Shown: positions 49,801-59,565, counted from the first letter of the stretch. The stretch is 64,000 bases of DNA from Nematopogon swammerdamellus (GCA_946902875.1 OX336358.1:15307694-15371693); one strand, 5' to 3'. Numbers and translations are program-made. Notes: a model not told the origin generated them from the letters alone.

Positions 49801-52800
49801 GTTCCCACGAGTATTAGACCAATAACAGACAACCCCCTCCCTGAGGTCCATGTAGTGGCGCAAGGCTCTCATACAACAAGATGTGGCCAGCCTTGAAGTT
49901 GAAACGCTAACGACGTATAATTTTTATTCACCCTAATGCCACACAGTCCTCGGCACGTTTCAAACGTTGACTTGTGTGGTGTATCGCTAACAACGTATCA
50001 TTTTTAGCCACCCTAACGCCACACAGTTCTCGGGACAATACAGAAACCTTAACTTGGGTGGATTCAAACAAATATCCTGATCCTTATTTTTGTTTTATTT
50101 AAGTTCAACAGTCCACCTCCTGCCTCCATAATCAGATCCTCGTCACCAAGTGTATTGGTAGAAGTATGGGACACTCGTCCAAACCAACCAAATGAGCCCA
50201 AATTCGAGGGGGTTACTAGTAACAGTTGAAGAGTTCCACTGTCCACCTCCTGAATCCATCATTAGACCCTCGCCATCAAGTGTATTGGTAGAAGTATGAG
50301 ACACTCGTCCAAACCAACCAAACGAGCCCAAACTCGAGGGGGTTACTAGTAACGGTTGAAGAGTTCCACTGTACACCTCCTGACTCCATCATCAGACCCT
50401 CGTCACCAAGTGTATTGGGAGAAGTATGGGACACTCGTCCAAACCAACCAAATGAGCCCAAACTCGAGGGGGTTACTGGTAACAGTTGAAAAGTTCCACT
50501 GTGCACCTCCTGACTCCATCATCAGACCCTCGTCACTAAGTGTATTGGTAGAAGTATGGGACACTCGTCCAAACAAACCAAATGAGCCCAAACTCGAGGG
50601 GTTACTAGTAACGGTTGAAGAGTTCCACTGTACACCTCCTGACTCCATCATCAGACCCTCGTCACCAAGTGTATTGATAGAAGTATGGGACACTCGTCCA
50701 AATCAACCAAAAGAGCCCAAACTCGAGGGGGTTACTAGTAACGGTTGAAGAGTTCCACTGTACACCTCCTGACTCCATCATCAGACCCTCGTCACCAAGT
50801 GTATTGGGAGAAGTATGGGACACTCGTCCAAACCAACCAAATGAGCCCAAACTCGAGGGGGTTACTAGTAACAGTTGAAGAGTTCCACTGTGCACCTCCT
50901 GACTCCATCATCAGACCCTCGTCACCAAGTGAATTGGTAGAAGTATGAGACACTCATCCAAACCAACCAAATGAGCCCAAACTCGAGGGGGTTACTAGTA
51001 ACAGTTGAAGAGTTCCACTGTGCACCTCCTGACTCCATCATCAGACCCTCGTCACCAAGTGTATTGGTAGAAGTATGGGACACTCGTCCAAACCAACCAA
51101 ATGAGCCCAAACTCGATGGGGTTACTAGTAACGGTTGAAGAGTTCCACTGTACACCTCCTGACTCCATCATCAGACCCTCGTTACCAAGTTGAAATTATC
51201 ATAATATTGTATTGTCACGAGATCTCAATGTGTGTGCAAAGTTTCATAAAAATCGGTTCAGTAGAAGTAGTTGAAAAAGTTGTCGCAAGATTTGAAACAA
51301 AGATAGAAACAAATATACGAAGTCAAGCTAAATAAAACCGTTTAAAAACACAATAAAGACAGGACAAATTGGACCTTACACAGCCTTGTCCCTCACCACC
51401 GAGTCCGGGAGCCGGTGAGAGGGACACTGATTTTAAGTCAGGCCCAGTAACAGGGCTTAGTAATATGGTCCCCTACGATGGATACGGAACCCTAACAATT
51501 AATTAATTATGTTTATTCCAGGGCTGGGCTGCGGGTGGCGGTGGCGGCGGCGGCGGAGCCTGGATGCCAGCCGGTAAGAGTTCTTTCAAATCCTTACCTT
51601 TAATAAAATCCAACGTCTGCTTTCTGTCTGTCTGTCTGCTGCTGAAACACTGAACCGATTTTAATAAAAAAAAAATCTACGGATAGCTTGATTCTTCCCA
51701 TCAAATATGGGCTACTTACTATCACGCTAAATGGCTTATGAGGTAAGCAGAGAAGTCAAATATGAGAGCGGCCGGAGCCGCGGGCACAGCTAGTAATTAA
51801 TAAACATAAGCTTTTACCGGCAGCTTCTAAATTCACGACCTGTGGGCTTACTTCAACTACTTACTTCAATTTTATGAGCTCATTCCGTTTTGTTGTGTAG
51901 CAAATAGGAAACTCAACCACATTGACCGATCATGCGAGAGGTCGTAGGTTCGAATCTTGAAAACGGGAAAATATGCGTGAGAAAATCTGTAAAATAACAA
52001 TCCTACCTTATTATTATTAATGGCATTATTGTCTATAAGGTTGACCGGAATAAATTTCGCTGTGGAATAATTCCGACTTCTGCATCGTAGAAAAGTGTAA
52101 AAGTAAAAAAAAAAATTTGTAATACACATTTTTATTTTTACAAAGGTTTTACAAAGGTTTTTTTATGGAAACTGACACGGTTGGCTACATCGCCTACAAC
52201 ATCCGTGATGTGAGCCCATAACACCGGGCGGGTGAACTAGGTGCCATGTAGTGTTTCCCTTCATTTCATGTCGAACTGGACCGAAAACGTGAACTATTAA
52301 CATAGCCGTTTCGACCGACGTTTCATTCAGTGCTGTGGTATCAACCCGGGCGGGATAAAGCCTACCAGCTAGTAAGGTAAGAAGGGAAGGGACCTACAGT
52401 TTAACGTGGAATCCGAACCACGGTCAGCCTCGAACGGTCCATCCATCCAAGTACTGACCGCGCCCAGGGGTGCTTAACAACACTCGACTGACTGCACCAC
52501 TGAGCAACCGAGGCTGACAAAATATATATGTATTAATATTTTTGACAGTATTTCATGCAAAAGTACATATGCAAAATTTATTACTCAAACATGAAGCGAA
52601 TTTACATACTATACTAAAAGTAATCCTCTCCAGGAGGCGGTGGTGGAGGCTCTTCAGACGGCTACGGAGGTCCTGGCGGCGGATACAACGCAGCAGGAGA
52701 GTGGCAGAGCAGGTCCATCCCTGAACTCCTCAACCAGGACATCATACCACCAGCTCAAGTCAATTTCCACGCACAACCGCTCGTATCATACATCACTCCT

Positions 52801-53628
52801 CTGGTACGATACAGCCATCGGAATGTTGATCCAAATAAAGAACTACTTAAGAAGTTCAATGAGAGAAGGAGTCAACTGGATAATGCACAGGAAGAAAACA
52901 AAGAAATGAAGTCTAGAAGAAAGAGAGCTGTCAAAGATCGAATTTCCAACGTCTCTAATTTGGTACAAGATACCAATCAGGGTGTTGACGCTAAGAATGA
53001 AATTCTTAAAAAACTCCATGAGGGGAGACTGTTTGTAGAAAATGGACAAGAAGAAAGCAAAGAAGAGAAGAATGGTAAGTCTAGAAGAAAGAGAGGTATC
53101 AAAGATAGTATGTCCTACTTCGCTCCTTTGATACAAGACAGCATTGTCAATACAAAATCTAATAATGCACTTATTGAGAGACTCAACGAAGAAGGAATTA
53201 TACTAAAAAATTGGCAAGGAGAAAGCTACTATGACAGTACAGTTAAGTCTAGAAGTAAGAGGGGTATCATGGATCTTATAAATTACTTCAGTACCGTATT
53301 AAAGAAGAGTATATTTCAGTCAAATTTTAAAGCAATCCCTAATCTACCTTACCCAAAATACAGATACGTGAATGGTATTAAATATGTATACTACCCTCAG
53401 AGATATATAAACAGATTGAAATATCCCAAGATGATACCTTTGGATAATGTGAAACAGAATTTAAATTCAATTCCGAATGTAGAAGAAGAAGACAAGCAGA
53501 TGGTCGTAGAAGATTACAATAAGGGTGAGATTGTGGATGAAGTTCTAGAAGGAAGGATGAACAGAAAGAAGTTACAGAAAGTGAAGGATACAGTGAAAGA
53601 CGTAGTGGAGAATAATCCATGGGAATGA
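40533..53628 (+). CDS. Osiris-like protein C with C-terminal furin-site repeats, seven exons
   Basis: My model joins 40533-40833, 41957-42169, 42859-42983, 43562-43645, 45370-45441, 51522-51573 and 52634-53628: 1,842 nt, 613 residues, frame kept at all six junctions. Residues 1-21 are a signal peptide. Cys65 and Cys73 are the Osiris two-cysteine segment. SYQIDDAVELFFDQHRLRLHTL (split here as 141-162) and GRKRRKGGGG (177-186) are typical Osiris core. Residues 199-250 are a Met-rich hydrophobic stretch in place of the usual DUF1676 helix, then poly-Gly. AQPLVSY (329-335) is a variant of the family's AQxLAY motif, after which Osiris proteins normally end. Here about 280 residues follow, with KSRRKR at 375-380 and 431-436 and KSRSKR at 487-492, exactly 56 residues apart. 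Each is a furin-type site, so the tail may be cut into peptides. Genes A and B lie upstream on the same strand, supporting the family call. Which Osiris number it is I cannot say. The small exons 3-6 are model-dependent. Confidence 0.85.
40935..41170 (-). repeat. Family B copy in intron 1 of Osiris C
   Basis: 'atccggacaatcgcgataag', 'atcggtgttgggctgcaggt', 'cacctgctgcatgactcgat', 'agcacttaatcttgtcctta'. Proximal end missing. Another distal piece lies at 42590-42715 in intron 2. Confidence 0.65.
41957..42169 (+). CDS. Osiris C, exon 2
   Basis: Of two neighbouring AGs, only the second ('gacacag', ending 41956) keeps the frame with exon 1 (KF-D-IFSLVAKNI). The first would give a stop within 25 codons. 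The exon ends ARTG|gtaatg in phase 1 at 42169. Confidence 0.8.
42859..42983 (+). CDS. Osiris C, exon 3
   Basis: Acceptor 'cggttccag' ends 42858. It codes for VDEFVGRKRRK, seven Gly, DKGDGG, KKK and a Met-rich run. The donor is probably GTTAGT at 42984; a GTCGTT three bases earlier would drop one Val and keep the frame. Confidence 0.7.
43030..43180 (-). repeat. Family D end and SINE C tail in intron 3 of Osiris C
   Basis: 43030-43085 has 'agggttccgtatccgcaccc' and 'taagcctacgccgtctgtct' (family D). 43088-43180 has 'taatccggtatgggtggctt' and 'aatatcacctccgagaaggt' (SINE C), both antisense. Confidence 0.6.
43562..43645 (+). CDS. Osiris C, exon 4
   Basis: 28 codons, MIPAMMGMMGMMSFKG then MMFSMMSFMIAK, between 'tttttcag' and 'gtaggt'. 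Eleven of 28 residues are Met. It is phase 0 on both sides and corresponds to the hydrophobic DUF1676 helix. Confidence 0.75.
44159..45080 (+). mobile_element. Internally deleted mariner-type transposon
   Basis: Inverted ends 'ggctgttccaaaaattgtta' (44159) and its complement 'taacaattttcggaacagcc' (45080). The right side is flanked by TA, the left by TG, a probable mutation of the TA. The N-terminal transposase (44338-44556) has a helix-turn-helix region ending DDPRPGRPSTA. After a deletion the C-terminal part (44756-45022) has YSPDLAPCDFFLFP, holding the last catalytic Asp of the DD34D triad. The first two Asp are gone. At 922 bp against about 1.3 kb for intact mariners it is dead. It lies in intron 4 of Osiris C. 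Confidence 0.88.
45370..45441 (+). CDS. Osiris C, exon 5
   Basis: 24 codons, MMLLMKLLEKK then a Gly-rich run, between 'tgatttcag' and 'gttaga'. Phase 0 on both sides. Confidence 0.7.
45555..45662 (-). mobile_element. SINE C head
   Basis: 'ggattcgaacctcggacctc' and 'agaagccgtggcccaaagca' with 'cggccatccgccgctt' give the antisense tRNA-like head. Confidence 0.65.
46147..46465 (-). mobile_element. Composite B/SINE A repeat, intact
   Basis: SINE A tail antisense to 'accctaccacctagtaatat', then directly family B antisense 'cccttagtcgccttttacga' to 'taccggccccacacggt'. This is the uninterrupted form of the two split copies at 2737-3490 and 37193-37620. Confidence 0.75.
46510..46735 (+). mobile_element. 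LINE 3' end, second family
   Basis: The frame 46524-46718 reads SLHRTGKLWNALPAHIFPLK and ELFKRGVKN. The 3' UTR has 'tgggcgtcgttagacacctt'. Confidence 0.7.
46740..47130 (+). repeat. LINE ends, spacer and family B head
   Basis: 46745-46830 is the end also seen at 54835-54965. 46925-47055 duplicates 16695-16840. 47056-47130 is the family B head. Confidence 0.6.
47135..47480 (+). mobile_element. SINE A, nearly full length
   Basis: 'tcagcctcggcagcttaatg' (A-box region, shortened head), 'ttggatggatgaccgcccga', 'ggttcggataccacg', and the complete body to 'agtttccataaaaaaaaa'. Confidence 0.8.
47660..48150 (+). mobile_element. CR1/jockey-type LINE C-terminus and 3' UTR
   Basis: The frame 47661-48056 reads [69 protein letters not shown]. 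Nearly the same as 15470-15960. It ends with an A-run. Confidence 0.8.
48150..48450 (-). repeat. Family B copy
   Basis: 'cgtcccgacaatcggtgtaa', 'ggtgttgtactgcaagtact', 'cacggcactttgtcgccttt', 'gggactatttttttttttag'. Complete but worn. Confidence 0.65.
48545..48862 (+). mobile_element. LINE 3' end, third variant
   Basis: The frame 48617-48826 reads ISFIFRTAKLWSALPPDVFP and DLGSFKGSVKRHL, a LINE C-terminus, followed by 'gaatgtctcgcgtatccata' and an A-run. Confidence 0.7.
48865..49127 (+). repeat. Family D copy
   Basis: 'ccggccaagtgcgagccgaa', 'cgcgcaccgagggttccgta', 'ggtcataataacacatattt', 'agacagacggcgtaggctt'. Confidence 0.65.
49187..49752. repeat. Long foldback, about 270-bp arms
   Basis: Arms 49187-49456 and 49479-49752 are near-perfect inverted copies around a 22-base loop. 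The centre is 'aaaaacgtggggcg' and 'cgccccacgttttt'. Both arms encode the same peptide outward (MASDMRRQHASIDDFLPRRK and onward), which looks like a fragment of an unidentified transposon ORF. It lies in intron 5 of Osiris C. Confidence 0.9.
50105..51193. repeat. 130-bp minisatellite, about 8.4 units
   Basis: 'gttact(a/g)gtaac' recurs at 50212, 50342, 50472, 50601, 50731, 50861, 50991 and 51121, a period of 130 (one 129). Units are only a few percent diverged. Open frames of about 70-130 codons on both strands arise from the repetition and carry no domain. Intron 5 of Osiris C. Confidence 0.95.
51522..51573 (+). CDS. Osiris C, exon 6
   Basis: GWAA, eight Gly, AWMPA, between 'tttattccag' and 'gtaaga'. 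It starts in phase 0 and ends in phase 1, as needed for exon 7. Confidence 0.7.
51590..51795 (+). mobile_element. LEP1-like Helitron, non-autonomous
   Basis: 'ccttacctttaataaaatcc', 'ctacggatagcttgattctt', hairpin 'gagcggccggagccgcgggc' then 'acagctagt', giving a clear CTAG end. Confidence 0.7.
52160..52520 (-). mobile_element. SINE A, nearly full length
   Basis: From 'atggaaactgacacggttgg' to 'gagcaaccgaggctgac'. The antisense 5S-like core 'ccatccaagtactgaccgcg' plus 'gtgcttaacaac' is well kept. It lies 110 bases before exon 7 of Osiris C. Confidence 0.8.
52634..53628 (+). CDS. Osiris C, exon 7 with the repeat tail
   Basis: Acceptor 'cctctccag' ends 52633. 330 codons plus stop. It holds the end of the Gly-rich region, AQPLVSY, and the repeated tail. 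KSR(R/S)KR codons begin at 52909, 53077 and 53245, exactly 168 nt apart. The last part, after residue 493, is Tyr-rich (YPKYRYVNGIKYVYYPQRY) and then acidic. The open frame from 52636 is unbroken. Confidence 0.88.
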
Positions 53629-53747
53629 CTATATTACTTGGTGAAGTTGGATGAATTGGACACTTTGATCATGCCGTCGATAAGATCTTATTTATTCATA
53701 TGATGTTATTGAAACATGCTGAAACTAAAGTGTGTATGTGAAATATA

Positions 53748-53753
53748 AATAAA
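53748..53753 (+). terminator. Polyadenylation signal of Osiris C
   Basis: AATAAA 120 bases after the stop codon, the first such signal downstream. Confidence 0.65.
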
Positions 53754-53864
53754 CAAAATTTGATTAATGTTTAAAACAATTTATTATAATAAAACTTTTA
53801 CTAGATTTTACTATGTTGAAAGTATTGTTATAGATAGTTATGTTTATAGGTGCTGGTGATGTGA

Positions 53865-54155
53865 AAAAAACCGGCTAAGTGCGAGTCCTAGTCGCAACCG
53901 GGTTTTCGCACAACAAAAAAGTTGAAAAAAACACGTTTCTTTTATAGGTACCACTCCTTATTTTTTACTTTTTCTATTTTTTATTTTTATTTCTTTTTTA
54001 TTTCAGCCATAATAACACATATTCTGTGAAAATGTCAACCGGTTAGCTATTTCGGTTCCAAAGATACAGCCATCGGACGGACGAACGGACAGACAGACAG
54101 ACGTCGTCGTATGCTTAGTAATAGTATTCCGTACAGGGTACGGAAACCTAAAATA
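53865..54155 (+). repeat. Family D copy
   Basis: 'ccggctaagtgcgagtccta', 'cagccataataacacatatt', (GACA)n, 'gggtacggaaacctaaa'. Confidence 0.65.
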
Positions 54156-54159
54156 AAGT

Positions 54160-56200
54160 ATTTCTAAAGTATCTAAGTTATCGATTTATTTGATTAACAA
54201 CTCCCTCAATATTAACTCAACTCAATAAAGTAACTCAGTAAGAATTTAAAGAGCGCCATCTATACTTGTATCAGAGAACCATTTACTAAGCTTCATTATG
54301 AATGGTTACCATTCGATACTTTTACTTGTGTGTGTTCAATTCAAGCCACTTTCCGTATATTTTCTGAAAAGTCTCTCAGATGCTTAATGGTTTTAATTTC
54401 TAAACAGTAGAACAGAAAGAAAAACATGTTTTAGACTTATACCCTGCTAAGTTGAATATGGTATGAGCTCAAGGTAAAGCTAAAGAAAACTAATTTATTC
54501 GTAGCTATAGCTTGAGTGAGTGCCATCATGCCATTGACCTTGATATCTTCTACCACATCCACAAGCACAACACAACCACAACACAACACCACAGAGCTAA
54601 ATATTAATTGTAGCTACCTACATAGCTATTCGTTTTCTTCGAGTACGTTAGTTTGTCGATAGATGTCGTTGTTTATATTATGTACATATACACAACTATA
54701 AAAAAACTATATACAACTATAGTGAATACCATAAGTAATTATTTTCTGGTGCGTAAAGCTTAAAATGTAGTTTCGTTTGTTTTTTTTTCGTTTGTTTTAG
54801 TTTTAATTAAATATTATTTTTTTATTTTATATTATGGGAGTGGAAGAGGCGGCAGAGGTGTGTCAGGATCGTGGCACGTGGAGATCCGTTGTCTCTGCCT
54901 ACCCCACCGGGAAACAGGCGTGACGATATTATCGTTATTATATTATGTATGTATGTATGTATGTATGTTAAATATTAAATGATAGCTGAGAGGCGTTAAT
55001 GTTTTGGTAACAACGGTTTTGTAAAAAAAAATTATGTACACCTTGTTCATGAACTGAAATTAATTACTAATCCAATAATACTTAAATAAATTATTCATAG
55101 GAACATGTACTTCCAGATGTGTTAGATTTTAAAAACCCATAAAACTCTTTCCAAACAAGACATTAAATTATTTAGTTATTTGTTTGAGTGCCGTTTCTTA
55201 CATAGAAAACATTGATTTTCATTCTTCAATAAAAAATTATATTTAAGGAAATAATTTTTATATTGCGTTACTAATCCTGATTGTAAATTCTACGCATATT
55301 CTAATATTACTATATTACTTTTTATTTTATATTTCAATTATTTAGGTACTTATGTCTAATTTTACACGCCTCCTAGATACCCTAAGTGGTTCCTACGTGC
55401 ATCAGTAGCAGGTGGCAGGTCACACAAGCTCACTTAACTTTGGTTTAACTTTTAGCATTCAGTGCGCGCTATTAGCCCGTTCATCTGACAGAGCCTCCTT
55501 AACCCTGAAATGTACATTCTATCTATTCAGTACTAATGCAATCACTATTTTTATTTATTTTAAAGTGGAAACAATATTTTTATCCATATATTTTTCCGTT
55601 CGACATTTTTTGATTTTTATATTCCATCCATATGCTACATGGGGCACACATTATTTTTTAATAATTATTTTTATGTTGTTATTTTCATGGTCATATAAAA
55701 AAACAATTCCTATTACTTTCTTATTTTTTGTTCAATTATGCGCACGCATCTATTTTCGCTGCATTCCTCAAATTCTACTGTTTTCATTTCGTATTTAAAG
55801 CGGAGTGTACGGTGACTGCATTTCTGCAGTTCATCCCACGTTAAAGTGTAATCCTAGATTAGTAGAGTGGTCGGAAGTACCGTGCCCGCCGCAGATTTTC
55901 CTCAGCGGTTGGTGCACGGTCAAAGACCCACATCCACACCTTGCGATTTAACATTCTCAAACTCCGTAGAGCCGGCAAGTGTTGTATCGAATTGTCGATG
56001 GTGTAAGAAATGTATTTACTGAAACTGAAATTTTTTAACTAGTTATTAAACAATTTTAAATTTTATGTATTGTATTAACTGTATAAAAACGATTAACTGT
56101 ATAAACTGAGAAAACCTGACAGTGAAACGAGGAAGTAAAAATACTACTAAAAACTCTTAAAAATTACAAATACATAATTTAATGTGATAGGAAGGGAAGG
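54160..56200. other. Non-genic AT-rich stretch
   Basis: 54835-54965 holds a LINE C-terminal end ('ggaagaggcggcagaggtgt', 'tctgcctaccccaccgggaa') and a (TATG)n tail. Elsewhere I find nothing; the 129-codon open frame at 55412-55798 is AT-driven Phe/Ile/Tyr-rich sequence. Confidence 0.45.
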
Positions 56201-56204
56201 GAAT

Positions 56205-56320
56205 GAATGTCTCCGGTATGGCACCTTGGCACCTACCTTCTAGGCTAGGAGGGTCGGAATATTTACTTTGGCCCCTCTGACTCAGTCACCCATCCCGGGT
56301 TGCATAACAAAAGTAATTGT
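56205..56320 (+). mobile_element. SINE C 3' end
   Basis: 'tctccggtatggcaccttgg', 'tttggcccctctgactcagt', 'cacccatcccgggttgcat'. Strongly worn. Confidence 0.5.
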
Positions 56321-56579
56321 AGCTGAGCCTACAGTTTTCGTTGCTAAAAATAATAGATTCAGGTTAGTAGATTTTATTAAAAAAATTATAAAATGTAATA
56401 AAAAAAACTTTAAATTCAAACTGAAATAAGTTAAATCTAGCTTAAATTAAATTACATATGTAAATTAAATTTAAACGAAAATACTTATAAAGGCACCATT
56501 CCACTGTCGAAATGGACAGATATTTTAAGTTTTGTAAGTTAATCTAGTATCTTGATCTTAAAATGAAGAGTTACTTAAC

Positions 56580-57300
56580 AAACTTGATCGTCTTCTCAAC
56601 TTGTGTGTCCGATACATCTTTGGTTGCGCAAGTTTGATCTTACATCAGATTTTCGAAATCGTTTGCAGTGGCTCGATATCCGCCTTCGCAGGAATAGTCA
56701 TGCCCTATTCTATCACTTCTCTACTGCACACTGTTTAATTCTAATGCTCCTAAATACCTAAGTGATCGTTTTTCCTTTCTCAGCTCCCACGGGCTATGGC
56801 TAAGGTATTTGACCTTGGTGCTGAATATTCCTTCCCATTCCACTGCATCATATTCGGACTCATTCACGGTACATGCAGCTCATCTGTGGAACCAGCTCCC
56901 TGTCAATCTCCGTCTCTCTTCTTCCATTCACACTTTCAAAATTCTTCTAAAGAAGCACTTTTTGTCATCGTAATTTCTCTGATCCAAAACTATGTCTCTC
57001 ATGTTCAGAGTTAGTAAATATATATAATATGTAAAAACTAAGTATATTTAGTCTATCTAATGTATATATGTCTATCTGGTATATAGATATAGTATTTAAT
57101 CTATTCATATGTAAGTTTATCTATTTTTTGTATTCCCGTACATCTGCCATACATATCATACTACTTATAATATCTCTTTCCGCCACTCACCTAGCAGATA
57201 TCATACCCCAAAGGTATTCTGTAAAATGCCTAAAGGCATTAAGTGTTACCTTTTGCCCATATTCTATTTGAGTGCAATAAATATATACAATACAATATAT
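56580..57300 (+). mobile_element. LINE C-terminus and 3' UTR, frameshifted
   Basis: Read across frames it gives CVRYIFGC-like, FRKSLQWLDIRLRRNSHAL and HLWNQLPVNLRL motifs, typical of an insect non-LTR C-terminus. The 3' UTR has 'aaaggcattaagtgttacct' and ends 'aatatatacaatacaatata'. 34250-34735 is a second copy. Confidence 0.65.
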
Positions 57301-57519
57301 GCTGCATCCGTCCTAGGGACAATGTGTTTGGCCCCTATAGAGGAAATCTTTTATTTATAAGTTGTCCGTACTCTTAATTCATTTTATTACATAAAATGAA
57401 TGAAATTGAATTGAATAAACTTTTTATTACATTTGAATAAACATTCCAACGATATTACATGCTTTAAAAAAATACAATACAATACAATATTAATTTGTTT
57501 GTTGTATAATTGATTGATT

Positions 57520-57965
57520 GATTAAATCAAATCAAATCAAATCGTTTATTTGTTCAGGCACTTGTCCCATCGCACACACAACAAATTCAAAAAATACAGC
57601 ATTCAGTAATTCCAATAAATATAAAATATTTATAAATACAAATTAAATTAATTGGATGAAAATAAAAAATAAATAAAAATGCGTCTTCAGTCATAGGTAC
57701 CTAAATAAAAATTAAAATTAAAATTGTCTACACTTAAAAAATAAAATAAAATAATAAAATTGTCTTTAATTAAAAATATAAATTGCCTATACCTAATACC
57801 TAATACTTAATAATCTATTTTAAAAAATCATAATAATTTATATACATGCTAACATTTTCAATGATTAAATTTTGCTCGCTGGTCATGACGCGACCAAGAA
57901 ATGCTGCCTTCTGCTTGCGCAGCACTCCAAAGAAGTCATCGATCCTGTTCTCGGCGAACATGTCA
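57520..57965 (-). mobile_element. LINE 3' end with (TTTGA)n tail
   Basis: The minus-strand frame from 57962 reads FAENRIDDFFGVLRKQKA then AFLGRVMTSEQNLI, like the last residues of some LINE polyproteins, though the match is from memory and weak. It then runs through an AT-rich 3' UTR to a (TTTGA)n tail at 57525-57542. Confidence 0.45.
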
Positions 57966-57969
57966 GACG

Positions 57970-58488
57970 TAATATATTATAAATATTGTATAAAAACCCC
58001 GAGAACATACCCCGCAGCATGATCCAAGATGTGCCCCGTAACTTAGGAGTACGGCGCGGCGTTGCGGGAGTAGAAGTTGCGGCAATTTCCCGCTCAAACA
58101 TTTCCTACAATACCGCGAGCGGAGCCGCCGACAAAAGCTGGTTATCGATAAATTTTCATCGACATCACCATCCAACTTTCTCCACATCACTAACACCGTC
58201 TGTGCAAGTGCGAAAGAGAAAGCGACGTCTCCCCGCCGCATCTTTCTCTCTCAGTGCGCGCCAGATCGTCTTAGTGCCGCCACCGCGCCTCGCTGTCCGG
58301 CCGTGTTTTCCTACACCGGACCGCAAAAACCACGCACCACAATCGCGACCTCTTTCCCTAACCTAATTCTATGCATTGAACCGTTTTTTTTTACGAAAAA
58401 GTGAAAACAGAAAAAGTCCAATAAGAAAAGTGACATTTTAATATATTCCAACCTTGATCTTGAAACGCAGTGGAAAGTCGACATTGAG
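57970..58488 (+). promoter_or_regulatory. DRE (TATCGATA) promoter and probable 5' UTR exon of a downstream gene
   Basis: TATCGATA at 58143-58150 is the DREF-binding element typical of TATA-less housekeeping promoters in insects. It lies in a 400-bp segment much richer in GC and CpG than its surroundings and free of repeats. TCAGT initiator-like sites follow (near 58240). A good donor, GAG|GTAAAT, lies at 58489. I infer a non-coding first exon on the plus strand whose coding exons lie beyond the window. The 126-codon frame at 57986-58366 crosses the promoter and is not credible as a gene. Confidence 0.5.
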
Positions 58489-58489
58489 G

Positions 58490-59084
58490 TAAATATCTGT
58501 TTTATTGTAATTTCGCGCATCTTTACGTGCGCGTGTGAGCGCTTACATTTGTTTTAATCTATTTTTCGCGGAATTCTCGTGAAAGATGTTGCATCCGGAT
58601 TGGCGGGAAAACATAACTGTTTATCTTTGATTGCGTCGTCAAAACAATTCAAATAGTTTTTGGTGGATTGTAATAATTGTAATATTTTAATGAAAGAGTT
58701 CATTTTAATTGCTTTTAGATTCAAATATAATTATAACCTTTTGATTCGATATATTACTTTCTTATTCAAAATTGTTATGATTGTGTTACATTTCGCCAAG
58801 TTGCTCCTAATTTGAAATACTCGTAGGTTTATAACGATTTTTTTACAATAATATTTTGGCTCGAACATGGTACTTATTCAACGCACCTGACTACTTCGAT
58901 TAGAGATAATTGTCTAAATTGTTATTTTAATTAAATAAAAATATATGTACAACACTTAAAACAAAATTATTAGAAACTGCATTTTTCTATTCTATAGTAT
59001 CGTTATATATTTAATCTATCTAAAATATTTTAGAGAAAAGTGGTTCGTTGCATCGTTTACTTACCCATCTACAATAAGTGAATA
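58490..59084. other. Non-genic AT-rich stretch, possibly first intron
   Basis: No repeat or coding signature. If the exon upstream is real this is the beginning of its intron. Confidence 0.4.
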
Positions 59085-59565
59085 CCGAATGTCCATGAAC
59101 GTCGTTAGACACCTTATGGGTGGCTCGACGGCGCGACATGTGGCGCTTTCTATAAAAAAAGTAATGATCATTTTGACACAATTTGATTATCAATTTCCAT
59201 AAAATGAAATTGTTTTGCTCAAAATGTCACCATGGAGTTACTCAGTAACTTCCGTTTTGACCACCCGTGTTGTCAATACATTACGCCATTTCCTGCCGAA
59301 ACTAGGTGGGATGTCACCACCAGGACAAATCGATCCTATAAATCCTTTATTTATCCTGATTTGAGTGGAATGCACTCCCACCTGCATGCATCCCCTTTCC
59401 TCTAATGTGCAGTCTGGGATCCTTCAAACATAATGTGAAGGTGCAACTAGCCGGCCGACATGGTATTCGCAGCCCCCGTAAATATCCGAATGCCCGTGGG
59501 CGCCGTCGGACTACACCTCTGCGTTAGTCTGGCGCGCGCCATATGTCGTGCTTCCCATAAAAAAA
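59085..59565 (+). mobile_element. Two LINE 3' UTR fragments
   Basis: 59085-59155 ('gtccatgaacgtcgttagac', 'cttatgggtggctcgac') and 59275-59565 ('ccgaatgcccgtgggcgccg', 'gcgcgccatatgtcgtgctt', A-run) belong to the second LINE family. Confidence 0.6.

Noticed and set aside
50105..51193. CRISPR-like or coding repeat array
   Set aside because: The units are contiguous without spacers, and in a eukaryotic intron; the open frames on both strands follow from repetition and change frame because 130 is not a multiple of three.
55412..55798. 129-codon open frame, Phe/Ile/Tyr-rich
   Set aside because: AT-rich composition explains it; no domain, no splice partner, no promoter.
57986..58366. 126-codon open frame over the DRE island
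   Set aside because: It crosses the promoter motif and initiator sites and has no domain; better explained by high GC.
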